The notes under the pieces: generated by a model
Seen by the model: only the letters and a program-made list of their open reading frames with translations
Told to the model about the DNA's origin: nothing
Database searches by the model: none
Assembly: GCA_028370155.1 (NCBI GenBank)
Contig: CP116670.1
Coordinates: forward strand, 2,170,001 to 2,234,000
DNA: 64,000 nt
Origin: Arthrobacter sp. OVS8
Lineage (GTDB): Bacteria > Actinomycetota > Actinomycetes > Actinomycetales > Micrococcaceae
Direction: 5' to 3'
Position numbers and translations under genes: made by a program
In this document: in pieces, positions 55,132 through 63,037 of the stretch
Position numbering within the stretch: the first letter of the stretch is position 1
Layout: each line of letters opens with the position of its first letter

Positions 55132-55641
55132 TTGAGCCATGACTTCCCCGAGCCGCGGCATGCCGAATGGATGGGCCTTGCCCTCGCCGAGGCGCGTGCC
55201 GCGCTGGCCACGGCGGACGTGCCGATCGGCGCCGTCGTCATTGATCCCGACGGCGCCATTCTCGGCGCCGGGCGCAATGAGCGGGAGGCGCTTGGGGATC
55301 CGACGGCGCACGCTGAGATGGTGGCCATCCGCGTTGCTGCGGCGCGGCTGCGGGAACTCGCTGCCCGGAGCGGCAGCGCAGGTGACGGTTGGCGTTTGGA
55401 GGACTGCACCCTGGTGGTGACGCTGGAACCCTGCGCCATGTGTGCCGGGGCCGTGGTGCTGGCCCGGATTCCGCGGGTGGTGTTTGGCGCGTGGGACGAG
55501 AAGGCCGGGGCCGCGGGCTCCGTGTTCGATGTCCTCCGCGAGCGCCGGCTCAACCACTGGGTGGAAGTGTATGGCGGCATCCGGGAGCAGGAGTGCGCTG
55601 CGCTCCTGCGGGATTTCTTTGCCGGGCATCGAGGCACCTGA
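55132..55641 (+). CDS. tadA: tRNA adenosine(34) deaminase
   Basis: Converts A34 to inosine in tRNA-Arg(ACG), a gene present in this window at 38399. Zinc-site motifs: TAHAEMVAI (His and catalytic Glu) and EPCAMCAGAVVLARI (two Cys). 169 residues. Start TTG 55132 gives an intact frame; an ATG start at 55139 would need a further lost base. Confidence 0.93.
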   Translation: MSHDFPEPRHAEWMGLALAEARAALATADVPIGAVVIDPDGAILGAGRNEREALGDPTAHAEMVAIRVAAARLRELAARSGSAGDGWRLEDCTLVVTLEPCAMCAGAVVLARIPRVVFGAWDEKAGAAGSVFDVLRERRLNHWVEVYGGIREQECAALLRDFFAGHRGT

Positions 55642-55679
55642 CCCTTGCCGTCGCGGTTGCCGGCGGTGTCCCCGCCGCG

Positions 55680-56936
55680 CTAACTGCCGGTGGAGGTGCC
55701 GGCCGCGGCTGCCGCCAGACCGTCGATCCGCTTCTTCCGGGTGGCCGGTGAGTCGAGGCTGAAGGCGCGGAAGTCGCCGAGGTCCTCGCGGATCCAGTCC
55801 TCGACGTCGGCGATCCGCCTGGTCACAGCGTCAGTCGGCCCGTGAAACAGCCAGGGCACGATCCGCTCCTTCCCGGGATCGTACTGCCACAGTCCGATGA
55901 TGCGGCCCCGGTCGACGATGGGATGGTCCGGCAGGTCTGCCTGGAGCGCCAGCGAGCCCAGCGCGTTGATGTGCTGGTCCTCGTCGGCCAGCAGGTCGGC
56001 GGCGTTGCGGCGCAGCAACGCGAGGGAATCCGTTCCGGCGAGCAGCTGGATCTGTTCGCCGGCCGGTTCTTGGAACGCGGCGAGTTGTTCGACGTCGTCG
56101 GGCAGCATCCACAGCGTCTCCCCGGCGGCGGTGGGAACCTCGACGGCGCCGGCCGCGGCCAGCGCCGCCTTGCTCTGGGCTACCGTGAACGCCGTGAACC
56201 ACTGCGACTGCTTGAACGTGGCGCCGCCGGTCCAGCCCAGGTAGCGGCGGATCAGCTCAGCCCGGGCGTCGTCGGCGTCGTGCGGGCTCGGCCGCAGGTT
56301 CCAGAGTTCGTAGGCGTAGCGCTGCTGGTCGAGGCGCCCGTTGGCCGGGACCCGGCGGATCCTGCCCTGTGACTGCAGGATGCCGAGGGCCGTGGGCAGC
56401 GTGGTGGTGGCACCCTTTTTCTTGCCTTCCTCGCCGAGGTTCCGCACTGATTCGCCGAGTTCGTCCTTGAGCTGCCGGGGGTCCAGCGGGACGGCGGCCT
56501 CGGCGAGGGTGTGCAGCACCTGCTCCTCCAGCAGCGCGATTTCGCCGCGGTCCACACCGAGCCTGCCCACGACTTTGACGGCGGCCTCGGCGGCGTCCTG
56601 TCCGAGCTGCAGCGCCCAGGCGAAGTCGTCCCGGCCCAGGACGTAGGTGCAGCCACGGGCCGTCGGGAGTTCCAGGATCCGGTGCGCCAGGACATCGGCG
56701 TCGACCTGTTCGCGGCGGATGCCGGCCCGGGCGAAGAGTGTGAGATAGGGGTTGGCGCCTCCGACGGAGCGCGCCCAGCCAGCCCGGGCGAACACCTGCT
56801 CCGCGGTGCAGCCGGCCAAGGAGCCGTCCAATCCCTGTTTGTGCCAGGCCCAGGCGCGGAGCCGCTCCCGGGTGAGCGTCCGGGCCGGCGGCGCGTTCGC
56901 CGTCAGGGGCTGCGTGGTCAGGGGCTGGGGCGTCAT
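55680..56936 (-). CDS. winged-helix DNA-binding domain protein (AlkZ/YcaQ superfamily-like)
   Basis: The body has the HTH_42/winged-helix pattern (TLTRERLRAWAWHKQGLDGS, GRDDFAWALQLGQDAAEAAV, LPTALGILQSQGRIRRVPAN, WQYDPGKERIVPWLF). Relatives include DNA glycosylases of interstrand crosslink repair and regulators of secondary-metabolite genes. The ATG 56936 start, 4 bases after the glycosyltransferase stop, is preferred over the overlapping GTG. About 418 residues, intact. Whether it is catalytic is unclear. Confidence 0.8.
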   Translation of the reverse strand: MTPQPLTTQPLTANAPPARTLTRERLRAWAWHKQGLDGSLAGCTAEQVFARAGWARSVGGANPYLTLFARAGIRREQVDADVLAHRILELPTARGCTYVLGRDDFAWALQLGQDAAEAAVKVVGRLGVDRGEIALLEEQVLHTLAEAAVPLDPRQLKDELGESVRNLGEEGKKKGATTTLPTALGILQSQGRIRRVPANGRLDQQRYAYELWNLRPSPHDADDARAELIRRYLGWTGGATFKQSQWFTAFTVAQSKAALAAAGAVEVPTAAGETLWMLPDDVEQLAAFQEPAGEQIQLLAGTDSLALLRRNAADLLADEDQHINALGSLALQADLPDHPIVDRGRIIGLWQYDPGKERIVPWLFHGPTDAVTRRIADVEDWIREDLGDFRAFSLDSPATRKKRIDGLAAAAAGTSTGS

Positions 56937-56940
56937 TAGG

Positions 56941-58158
56941 TCATTGTCCACCCGTGTGGTGCGCAGGGGAATGTTCCGCCGCCGGATTTTCCGCCGGAGC
57001 GGCTGCCGGCTGGCCGGCCGGGTGGTCCGGCCTCACGGCGTCCAGCACGGTCCGGGCTGTGGTGTCCCAGCCGGGCAGCCGGTCCCGGGCGGCCATCGCC
57101 GCGGCCCGCCAGCGGGTGCGGACGCCGGGATCGGACAGCCAGCGCCGCAGCACCTCCGCGAGGGAGCCGGGTCCGCGCCGAGGACGACGGCGGTTCCCGG
57201 CAGGGCGGCTGAATTGTCCGCCGGCGCGGGGTCGGACCGGGTGTGCCGGCCGCCAGGGCTTCCACGGCGCCGGTGCCGGCCCGGACCACCACCGGAACAC
57301 CCCGCGCAATCGACTCCGTGACCACCAGTCCGAAGGTCTCGGCCCGCGATATGAGGAGGCTGAGGTCGGCCGCGGCCCATTCCGCCTCGAGTTCCCCGCC
57401 CCGCAGCTCCCCGGGATCCGGATGCGGTCCCGCAGACCCAGCCGGGTCACCGTGTCCCGGAGCTGCGCGGCATAGGCCGGGTCCGCAGTGTCGGAGCCTG
57501 CCAGCGACGCCGTCCACGGCAGGTCCGTGAGCTGTGACAGTGCGGCGAGCAGCAGCGCCTGGTCCTTGTTCGGCAGCAGGGCGGCCACGGCCAGGAGATG
57601 CGGCGGCTCCGATCCGGAAGCCAGCGCGGCGGCGTCGGCCCCGGGCAGGGCAACACGGATGCCGTCCAGACCGTGCCTGGCCCGGATCCCGGCCGCGGCC
57701 GATGTGCTGGTGCAGATCACCCCGGCCGCCGCCCGCAATGCCGCGTCTTCAAGCGCGGCTTCGTTCAGGCCGGTGTCGTCCAGCGGCATGTGCAGCAGGA
57801 TCCAGACGGGCCGGCCGGCGGCCGCGGCTGCTTCCAGCTCGTCGGGCGCTCCGCAGGCGAGGAGCCCGTCAACAAGCGTGATGACGTGCCCGGCGTCGGA
57901 GTTCCTGGCGGCTCCAACCGCGCTCCCGGCGGCTCCGCCGTCGTCGCACAGCAGCGCGGCCAGGCGCTTCCGGTCGGCCGCGCTGCCGACGGGCCAGCCG
58001 CCGTCGACCGGGCAGGTCTCCACCTCAACGCCCAGGGCCGCAAGCTCCCGGGCGAGGGCGGCGTTGTAGACATTGCCGCCGGAGTTGTGGCGTATGTTCC
58101 CGGGCACCACAAGCCGGAGCCGGAGGCCGCCGGGCTGGGCCGTTTGCCTGGCCGGCAT
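56941..58158 (-). CDS. GT4-like glycosyltransferase in the pterin-synthase operon
   Basis: Retaining GT-B enzyme using a nucleotide sugar. LRLVVPGNIRHNSGGNVYNA opens the N-terminal domain. The C-terminal Rossmann half has PPHLLAVAALLPNKDQALLL, LADLSLLISRAETFGLVVTE-type sequence (E-x7-E region) and GVPVVVRAGTGAVEALAAG. Three lost bases, near 57408, 57237 and 57172, break the C-terminal half. About 406 residues. It directly follows the pterin-synthase-like gene (7-base gap), so it likely glycosylates that pathway's product. Confidence 0.82.
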   Translation of the reverse strand: MPARQTAQPGGLRLRLVVPGNIRHNSGGNVYNAALARELAALGVEVETCPVDGGWPVGSAADRKRLAALLCDDGGAAGSAVGAARNSDAGHVITLVDGLLACGAPDELEAAAAAGRPVWILLHMPLDDTGLNEAALEDAALRAAAGVICTSTSAAAGIRARHGLDGIRVALPGADAAALASGSEPPHLLAVAALLPNKDQALLLAALSQLTDLPWTASLAGSDTADPAYAAQLRDTVTRLGLRDRIRIPGSCGAGNSRRNGPRPTSASSYRGPRPSDWWSRSRLRGVFRWWSGPAPAPWKPWRPAHPVRPRAGGQFSRPAGNRRRPRRGPGSLAEVLRRWLSDPGVRTRWRAAAMAARDRLPGWDTTARTVLDAVRPDHPAGQPAAAPAENPAAEHSPAHHTGGQ

Positions 58159-58165
58159 CGAAGTC

Positions 58166-58563
58166 CTAGCTGGCTTCGAAGTCGAGCGAATAGCCGGCCC
58201 AGGCGTCGGGGGTTTCGCGCAGGGTGACGTCCAGTCCGGCCAGCTCCCGGCCGTCGGCGCCGGCGCGGATCTTCGCCGCCACGGCGTCGGCCACGTACTG
58301 GGCCAGCGCTTCGGTGGTGCTGAGCCTGCCGGCGAAGTCCGGGTGCTCGTCCAGGTTCTTGTAGTTCAGGCCTTCCAGGATTGAGTCCAGCACATCACCT
58401 GCCTCGCCGATGTCCAGGACGATCGAGTCCTCGTTGAGAGTCCGGCGTCGGAAGGTCACTTCGGTGACGAAGGTGGCGCCGTGCATCCCTGGGCGGGGCC
58501 GAACGCCGGGCGCGGGAGGCTGTGGGCGATCATGAAGTTGCGGCGGACGGTCAGGCTGAACAC
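58166..58563 (-). CDS. divergent 6-pyruvoyl/6-carboxy-tetrahydropterin synthase-like protein
   Basis: T-fold enzyme related to PTPS/QueD. FMIAHSL provides the first zinc His. The second site reads MHGATF, so the usual HGH is HGA and one ligand is missing. The later LNYKNLDEHPDFAGRLSTTE is the conserved substrate region. One lost base near 58492 joins PAFGPAQG to MHGATFVTEV. About 132 residues. The start GTG is 4 bases after the dehydrogenase stop. It probably acts on a pterin, deazapurine or related heterocycle. Confidence 0.8.
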
Positions 58564-58567
58564 GTAG

Positions 58568-59612
58568 TTACCTCGGGCCTTCTGTTGTGGCGGATTCGGT
58601 GGCGGGGTAGTCGATGACGGGGTATTCAATGACATGGCAGAGCGCGTCCAGCGTGCCGTCGGAGAGCCGCTGGACGACGTCGGGCAGTTCGTCGAGGGCG
58701 GAGGAGCCGGTGAGGAACACGTCGAACCCGGGATCGCTGAGCAGCGAGACGGCGAGCCGGAGCCGGTCCGCGTTGGTGCGGCGGTGGCGGCGGGCGCGGG
58801 CTACGACGCCCACCTGGCTGGCGCGGATGGAGAGCCGGCGGGCGTGGAAGTCTTCCCCAGCGGGACGGTGACCCTGCGGTCGGCGTACCAGGACATTTCG
58901 ATGATGTCGCTGTCGTCGCCCGCGAGCTGCAGGGCGCGCTCCAGGCCTGCCTCCGAGGCGGAGCAGTGGATGACGATGTCGCAGTCCGGCAGGGCGTCGT
59001 CGGGGTGGCTGAACTCGACGCCGAGTGCTTCGGCGAATGACCGCTTGGCGGGGTCGACGTCCACCAGCTGCAGCCGTCCGAGCGGGAACCCGGCCAGGAG
59101 CTTGGCCACCATGCCGCCGACCAGGCCGGCACCGATCACGGCGACGCGGTCGCCCAGGCGGGGCCCGGCCTCCCAGACCCCGTTGATCGCGGTCTCCACG
59201 GTGCCGGTCAGCACGGCGCGGCGGGCGGGAACATCGTCGGGAACCACCGTGAGCGACTCCACCGGGACGACGTAGCGGTCCTGGTGCGGGTACAGGCAGA
59301 AGACCTTTTTCCCAGCCAGTCAGCCGGGCCGTCCTCGACGACGCCGACGGAGAGGTAGCCGAATTTCACCGGGGACGGGAACGAGCCTTCCTGGTTCGGC
59401 GCAGCCATTTCCTCCGCCACGCATTCCGGGACGCGGGCGTTGTGAACCACCAGTTCGGTGCCCTTGCTGATCCCGGAGAACAGGGTGCGGACGAGTGCTT
59501 CCCGGGGCCGCGGGCGGCAGGTCCTCGCGCCGGAGCTCCCCTTCTCGGGGCCGACGGTCCAATATGCGGTGGCAGGGGTGTGCTGTGCTGGTAGCTGGCC
59601 TGAAGTACTCAT
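58568..59612 (-). CDS. zinc-type alcohol dehydrogenase-like protein of the pterin-synthase operon
   Basis: MDR-family dehydrogenase. FSGISKGTELVVHNARVPEC replaces the normal catalytic zinc loop. The coenzyme domain has VAVIGAGLVGGMVAKLLAGF, then LQLVDVDPAKRSFAEALGVE. The C-terminus ends EYPVIDYPATESATTEGPR. Lost bases near 59540, 59521, 59512 and 59313, and near 58859, break the frame, so this is the most damaged gene here. About 350 residues. First gene of the three-gene operon. Confidence 0.75.
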
Positions 59613-59784
59613 CTTGCTTATGAATCTAGTCCCCGCCGCAGGTGCGCGGAAGTGCCGGCGGCACGGGCGCGCCGCCGGTCGCGGTTCGCAGGGGGCCGTT
59701 TGCGGGTGGCGGGGGTGCCGTTTGCGGGCGGCGGGGCCGCCGTTTTGTGGATGAGCGCGTTGCTCCGGTACCCTAGTCAGGTTG

Positions 59785-59870
59785 GTGACGTGTCCGAGCG
59801 GCCGAAGGTGCAACACTCGAAATGTTGTTTGGTGTAAAAGCCAACGTGGGTTCAAATCCCACCGTCACCG
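59785..59870 (+). tRNA. tRNA-Ser (anticodon CGA)
   Basis: Class II tRNA: acceptor GGTGACG / CGTCACC, anticodon loop CTCGAAA (anticodon CGA), long variable arm, T-loop GTTCAAATC. It is followed by CCA at 59871-59873. Such tRNA genes are common integration sites. Confidence 0.96.
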
Positions 59871-59876
59871 CCAGTG

Positions 59877-59900
59877 AAAACCCCGGGAAACCGGGGTTTT
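59877..59900 (+). terminator. terminator after tRNA-Ser(CGA)
   Basis: AAAACCCCGG-GAAA-CCGGGGTTTT, a perfect 10-bp stem with a GAAA tetraloop and T-run. Confidence 0.9.
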
Positions 59901-60539
59901 CTGCATTCTCAGGAGCTTCGTGGTGCACCTGTGGTGCATATTTCGGAGATTCAAGGCCACATTGGGGTGCTACCGCCTGTGGTGCGACGATAGCCTCGAT
60001 GGCGGTGTCATTCGCCTTTACCTCAGTGACGGGAGTTCCGTCTGGGCCATCCTTCTCACGGCCTCCGGAGTCGGCCGGCCCCGCTGCTCGTCCGGGACAA
60101 CCCTCAGTTGCGCGGCCCGAATTGTGCGACGCAAAAAGCGAGCCACCTCTCGCCGTGATTCCGGATCCGTCTGAAGCTTCCCGTCCGATGTTCTCAGGGC
60201 ATCCAGGGGTGACGGCATCGGCGGCGGCGTGCTCTGGACCAGTCCTACCACCGCGTCCGGCGTCTGTCGTCCCCGGACCTCATCCAAGGCGAAACGCAAT
60301 TGCGCCGCCTGGACTCCCTTCGTATCCGTCGAATTGTTTGTTCCCTGGATTGACTGCGCACTCTCGGCTGAACAAGCGGCCAGCAGCCTGGTCGGTGTTT
60401 GCACGACGACCCGCCGGTATCGGAACCTGCGCCGACAGGGATGGGCTCACCTCCAGCGAGCCTAACGTCGCCTCATACTCCCGTACTAGATTCGAAGAGC
60501 CCCCTTGTGCCATGGCGAACGTCATGGAAAAGTGCGCCC
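59901..60539. other. mixed-composition region after the tRNA
   Basis: Differs from the flanks in composition. Only a weak minus-strand frame (60018-60404) is arguable. No integrase, direct repeat of the tRNA 3' end, or transposase was seen. Confidence 0.4.
60018..60404 (-). CDS. hypothetical repeat-containing protein, weak
   Basis: Frame with two related segments about 58 residues apart: AAQLRFALDEVRGRQTPDAV and AAQLRVVPDEQRGRPTPEAV. LLAAC near the N-terminus could be a lipobox, but there is no hydrophobic core, so export is unlikely. The internal duplication argues that the reading frame has been translated; the start and upstream end are uncertain. Could be a remnant of a larger repeat protein. 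Confidence 0.35.
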   Translation of the reverse strand: MQTPTRLLAACSAESAQSIQGTNNSTDTKGVQAAQLRFALDEVRGRQTPDAVVGLVQSTPPPMPSPLDALRTSDGKLQTDPESRREVARFLRRTIRAAQLRVVPDEQRGRPTPEAVRRMAQTELPSLR

Positions 60540-60791
60540 ATGATTGAATCCGATGCTGAAGTTGCCCGCACCCTCAGCACAATTCCAGTTCGCGCGTCCC
60601 GCCAAATGACCGCCACACAGTATCAGGGGCGCGTGGCCGAGGTCCTCAACCTTTTTGACATCGAAGCGGTGGGCGAAGAAACGGGAATTCGTTACGGGGG
60701 CGAGGGCGTTGAGCTGGAAGATCAGCCCCTGGAAGCGGCCATCCGCATACTCATTGGGAGGCGATTCGGCATCCCGGAATCTCTAACGTGA
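60540..60791 (+). CDS. hypothetical small protein, 83 aa
   Basis: MIESDAEVARTLSTIPVRAS and a C-terminus LIGRRFGIPESLT. Acidic, soluble, no recognised family. Its position just upstream of the phosphatase gene suggests an independent small gene. Confidence 0.5.
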   Translation: MIESDAEVARTLSTIPVRASRQMTATQYQGRVAEVLNLFDIEAVGEETGIRYGGEGVELEDQPLEAAIRILIGRRFGIPESLT

Positions 60792-60881
60792 ATGGGGTCG
60801 GGCCTGCTTAGTCGGGGTGCCGCCGAGGACCTGCATAGTGGACGCCACGGCAGTGGATAAATCCCTGGTTAGGCTGGGTGG

Positions 60882-61573
60882 ATGGCGACAGTTATTCTCG
60901 TGCGGCACGGCCGCACCACGGCCAATGCCACTGGACTGCTGGCCGGTCGGGCCGTCGGCGTCAGCCTGGACGAGATCGGGCGGGACCAGGCGGCTCTGAC
61001 CGGAGACCGGCTCGCGGCTGTGCCCTTAGTCGGGGTGGTGTCGAGCCCCTTGAGCGTTGTCAGCAGACCGCCCAGCTCATCCTCGTTCGCCAGTCTGGCA
61101 CGCCGTACGCGCCGGTCGATCTCGATCTCACCGAGTGCGACTACGGCCAGTGGCAGGGCCGCACGCTCAGTGATCTCGCGACCGAGGATTTGTGGCCGGT
61201 TGTGCAGTCGCAACCGTCCGCCGTCGTCTTTCCCGGCGGTGAATCCATGGCCGCGATGCAGGCGCGGTCAGTGGCAGCGATTCGACGCCACGATGCAGCC
61301 TTCGAAGCCGAGTACGGACCAGGGGCCGTGTGGGTGGCGGTGAGTCACGGTGACATCATCAAGTCAATCCTCGCCGACGCGCTCGGCATGCACCTTGACC
61401 TGTTCCAGCGTATTAACGTGGGCCCCGCCTCCGTATCGATCGTGCGCTACGCCGCTAGCCGGCCGAGCGTCTACGCGACCAACACCGACGCGGGTGATCT
61501 GTCGTGGCTCTCGAACGGCATCCGCTCTGGCGACGCGCCGGTGGGCGGCGGTGCAGGGCAAAAGGCGCCATGA
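60882..61573 (+). CDS. MSMEG_4193-type histidine phosphatase
   Basis: Phosphoglycerate-mutase-like phosphatase. MATVILVRHGRTTANATGLL has the catalytic His, LERCQQTAQLI supplies Arg, and WVAVSHGDIIKSILADALGM the second His. One lost base near 61048 (SSP|LERCQQTAQ). About 231 residues. First gene of a conserved actinobacterial triad, with DUF3090 and SCO1664. Confidence 0.88.
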
Positions 61574-61597
61574 ACCTCATGTGCCTAAAATACTGAC

Positions 61598-62152
61598 ATG
61601 CCTACACGTGTTCACGAGTTTGCCTGGCCTGATCGGGTCGTCGTTGGCACCATTGGCCTTCCGGGGGCGCGCACGTTCTACCTGCAGGTGCGCGCAGGGA
61701 CGCAGATCGTGAGTATCGCCCTGGAGAAGCAGCAGGCGGCTCAGCTCGGGGAGAAGATCGACGAAATTCTCGACCAGCTTCGCGACGTCGAGGGCAACCC
61801 TCACAGCGTTCCCACCAGTACACCCATAGAACTTGTCGACAATGACCAGCTCGAGGCCGTTCAGGAGCAGTTTCGCACCGGCGCCATGAGTTTAGGATGG
61901 GACCCAACCACTGCCCAGGTCGTAGTAGAGGCCCACCCCATCACCGATGTCGATGCTGATGACAACGGCGAATCGCTTGATGATGACGGCGCTAACGGGC
62001 CCGAAGTGCTGCTGGTGCGGATGCCGGTCGGCACCGCCCGCGCATTCGCCAAGCGCACCCGCGAGATCGTGGCCGCCGGGCGTCCCGCGTGCCCGCTCTG
62101 CGGTTACCCCGTAAACGCCGACGGGCACGTCTGCACCCTTCCCGAGGCCTGA
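61598..62152 (+). CDS. DUF3090 family protein (TIGR03847)
   Basis: Conserved actinobacterial protein of unknown function. VHEFAWPDRVVVGTIGLPGA is followed by TFYLQVRAGTQIVSIALEKQ. A C-terminal zinc-ribbon-like group (CPLCGYPVNADGHVC) is visible. 184 residues, intact. The stop overlaps the next start by one base (TGATG). Confidence 0.9.
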   Translation: MPTRVHEFAWPDRVVVGTIGLPGARTFYLQVRAGTQIVSIALEKQQAAQLGEKIDEILDQLRDVEGNPHSVPTSTPIELVDNDQLEAVQEQFRTGAMSLGWDPTTAQVVVEAHPITDVDADDNGESLDDDGANGPEVLLVRMPVGTARAFAKRTREIVAAGRPACPLCGYPVNADGHVCTLPEA

Positions 62153-62919
62153 TGCCGTCGCCCGACCTGGTGACGGCCGAGCTGACCCTCACCGGGCGCA
62201 TTACGACGGCCTCAAACGCGACATTTCTGGGCAGCATCGGCGACGTGATGGTCGTCTACAAGCCGATAGCAGGAGAAAGTCCGCTGTGGGATTTTCCCCA
62301 CGGCACCCTGGCTCACCGGGAGGTTGCCGCCTACTTGGTCTCGGAGGTCTTCGGCTGGGACGTCGTGCCACACACCTGGCTGCGGGATGGCCCGTTAGGC
62401 GAAGGAATGGTGCAGCTGTGGCAGGAGACAGACGCCGACCAGAACGCGGTGGACCTCGTTCCGTCGGACGACGTACCGGAGACCGGTTGGAAACGCGTCC
62501 TCGAGGGTCAGGATGAGACCGGACGGATGGTCGCCCTCGTACACGAGGACTCTAGTGCCCTCAGACGCATGGCGGTGTTCGACGTCGTCGTGAACAACGC
62601 CGACCGCAAAGGCGATCACATCCTTGCCATGTCAGACGGACACCGGCACGGCGTGGACCACGGGCTTACGTTTCACCGTGACCACAAGCTGCGCACTGTG
62701 CTGTGGGGGTGGCGGGGAGACGCCCTGACAGTCGAGGAACTTGAGGGTATCGACCGTGTCAGCGCAGGACTGGACGGTGAGCTGGGCCGAAATTTGGCTG
62801 ACCTGCTCAGCGCCGAAGAGATTGCGTCGCTCGCCGCGCGCTGCGCCCGGTTGCGCTTGGCAGGGCGATTTCCGGCTCCGAGCGGTGAGATGTCGGCGGT
62901 GCCCTGGCCGCTGTTCTAG
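62152..62919 (+). CDS. SCO1664 family protein (TIGR03843)
   Basis: PI3K/4K-like fold protein. GDVMVVYKPIAGESPLWDFP, then TLAHREVAAYLVSEVFGWDV, and the catalytic-loop-like VFDVVVNNADRKGDHILAMS followed by GVDHGLTFH. 255 residues, intact. Resembles kinases that phosphorylate small molecules, but the activity is unproven. Coupled to DUF3090. Confidence 0.88.
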   Translation: MPSPDLVTAELTLTGRITTASNATFLGSIGDVMVVYKPIAGESPLWDFPHGTLAHREVAAYLVSEVFGWDVVPHTWLRDGPLGEGMVQLWQETDADQNAVDLVPSDDVPETGWKRVLEGQDETGRMVALVHEDSSALRRMAVFDVVVNNADRKGDHILAMSDGHRHGVDHGLTFHRDHKLRTVLWGWRGDALTVEELEGIDRVSAGLDGELGRNLADLLSAEEIASLAARCARLRLAGRFPAPSGEMSAVPWPLF

Positions 62920-62931
62920 GGGAATGTAGCG

Positions 62932-62974
62932 AAACCCCTGCGTCCCCTTATAAGCAAAGGGAAGCAGGGGTTTT
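62932..62974 (+). terminator. terminator after the triad
   Basis: AAACCCCTGC / GCAGGGGTTT stem, then TTTTGC, just after the SCO1664 stop. Confidence 0.75.
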
Positions 62975-63037
62975 GCTTTGCCCGAAATGGGCCCCGCGCA
63001 CCCACTGTGCCCGCGAGTCCAGGAGTACGCTGGCGAC

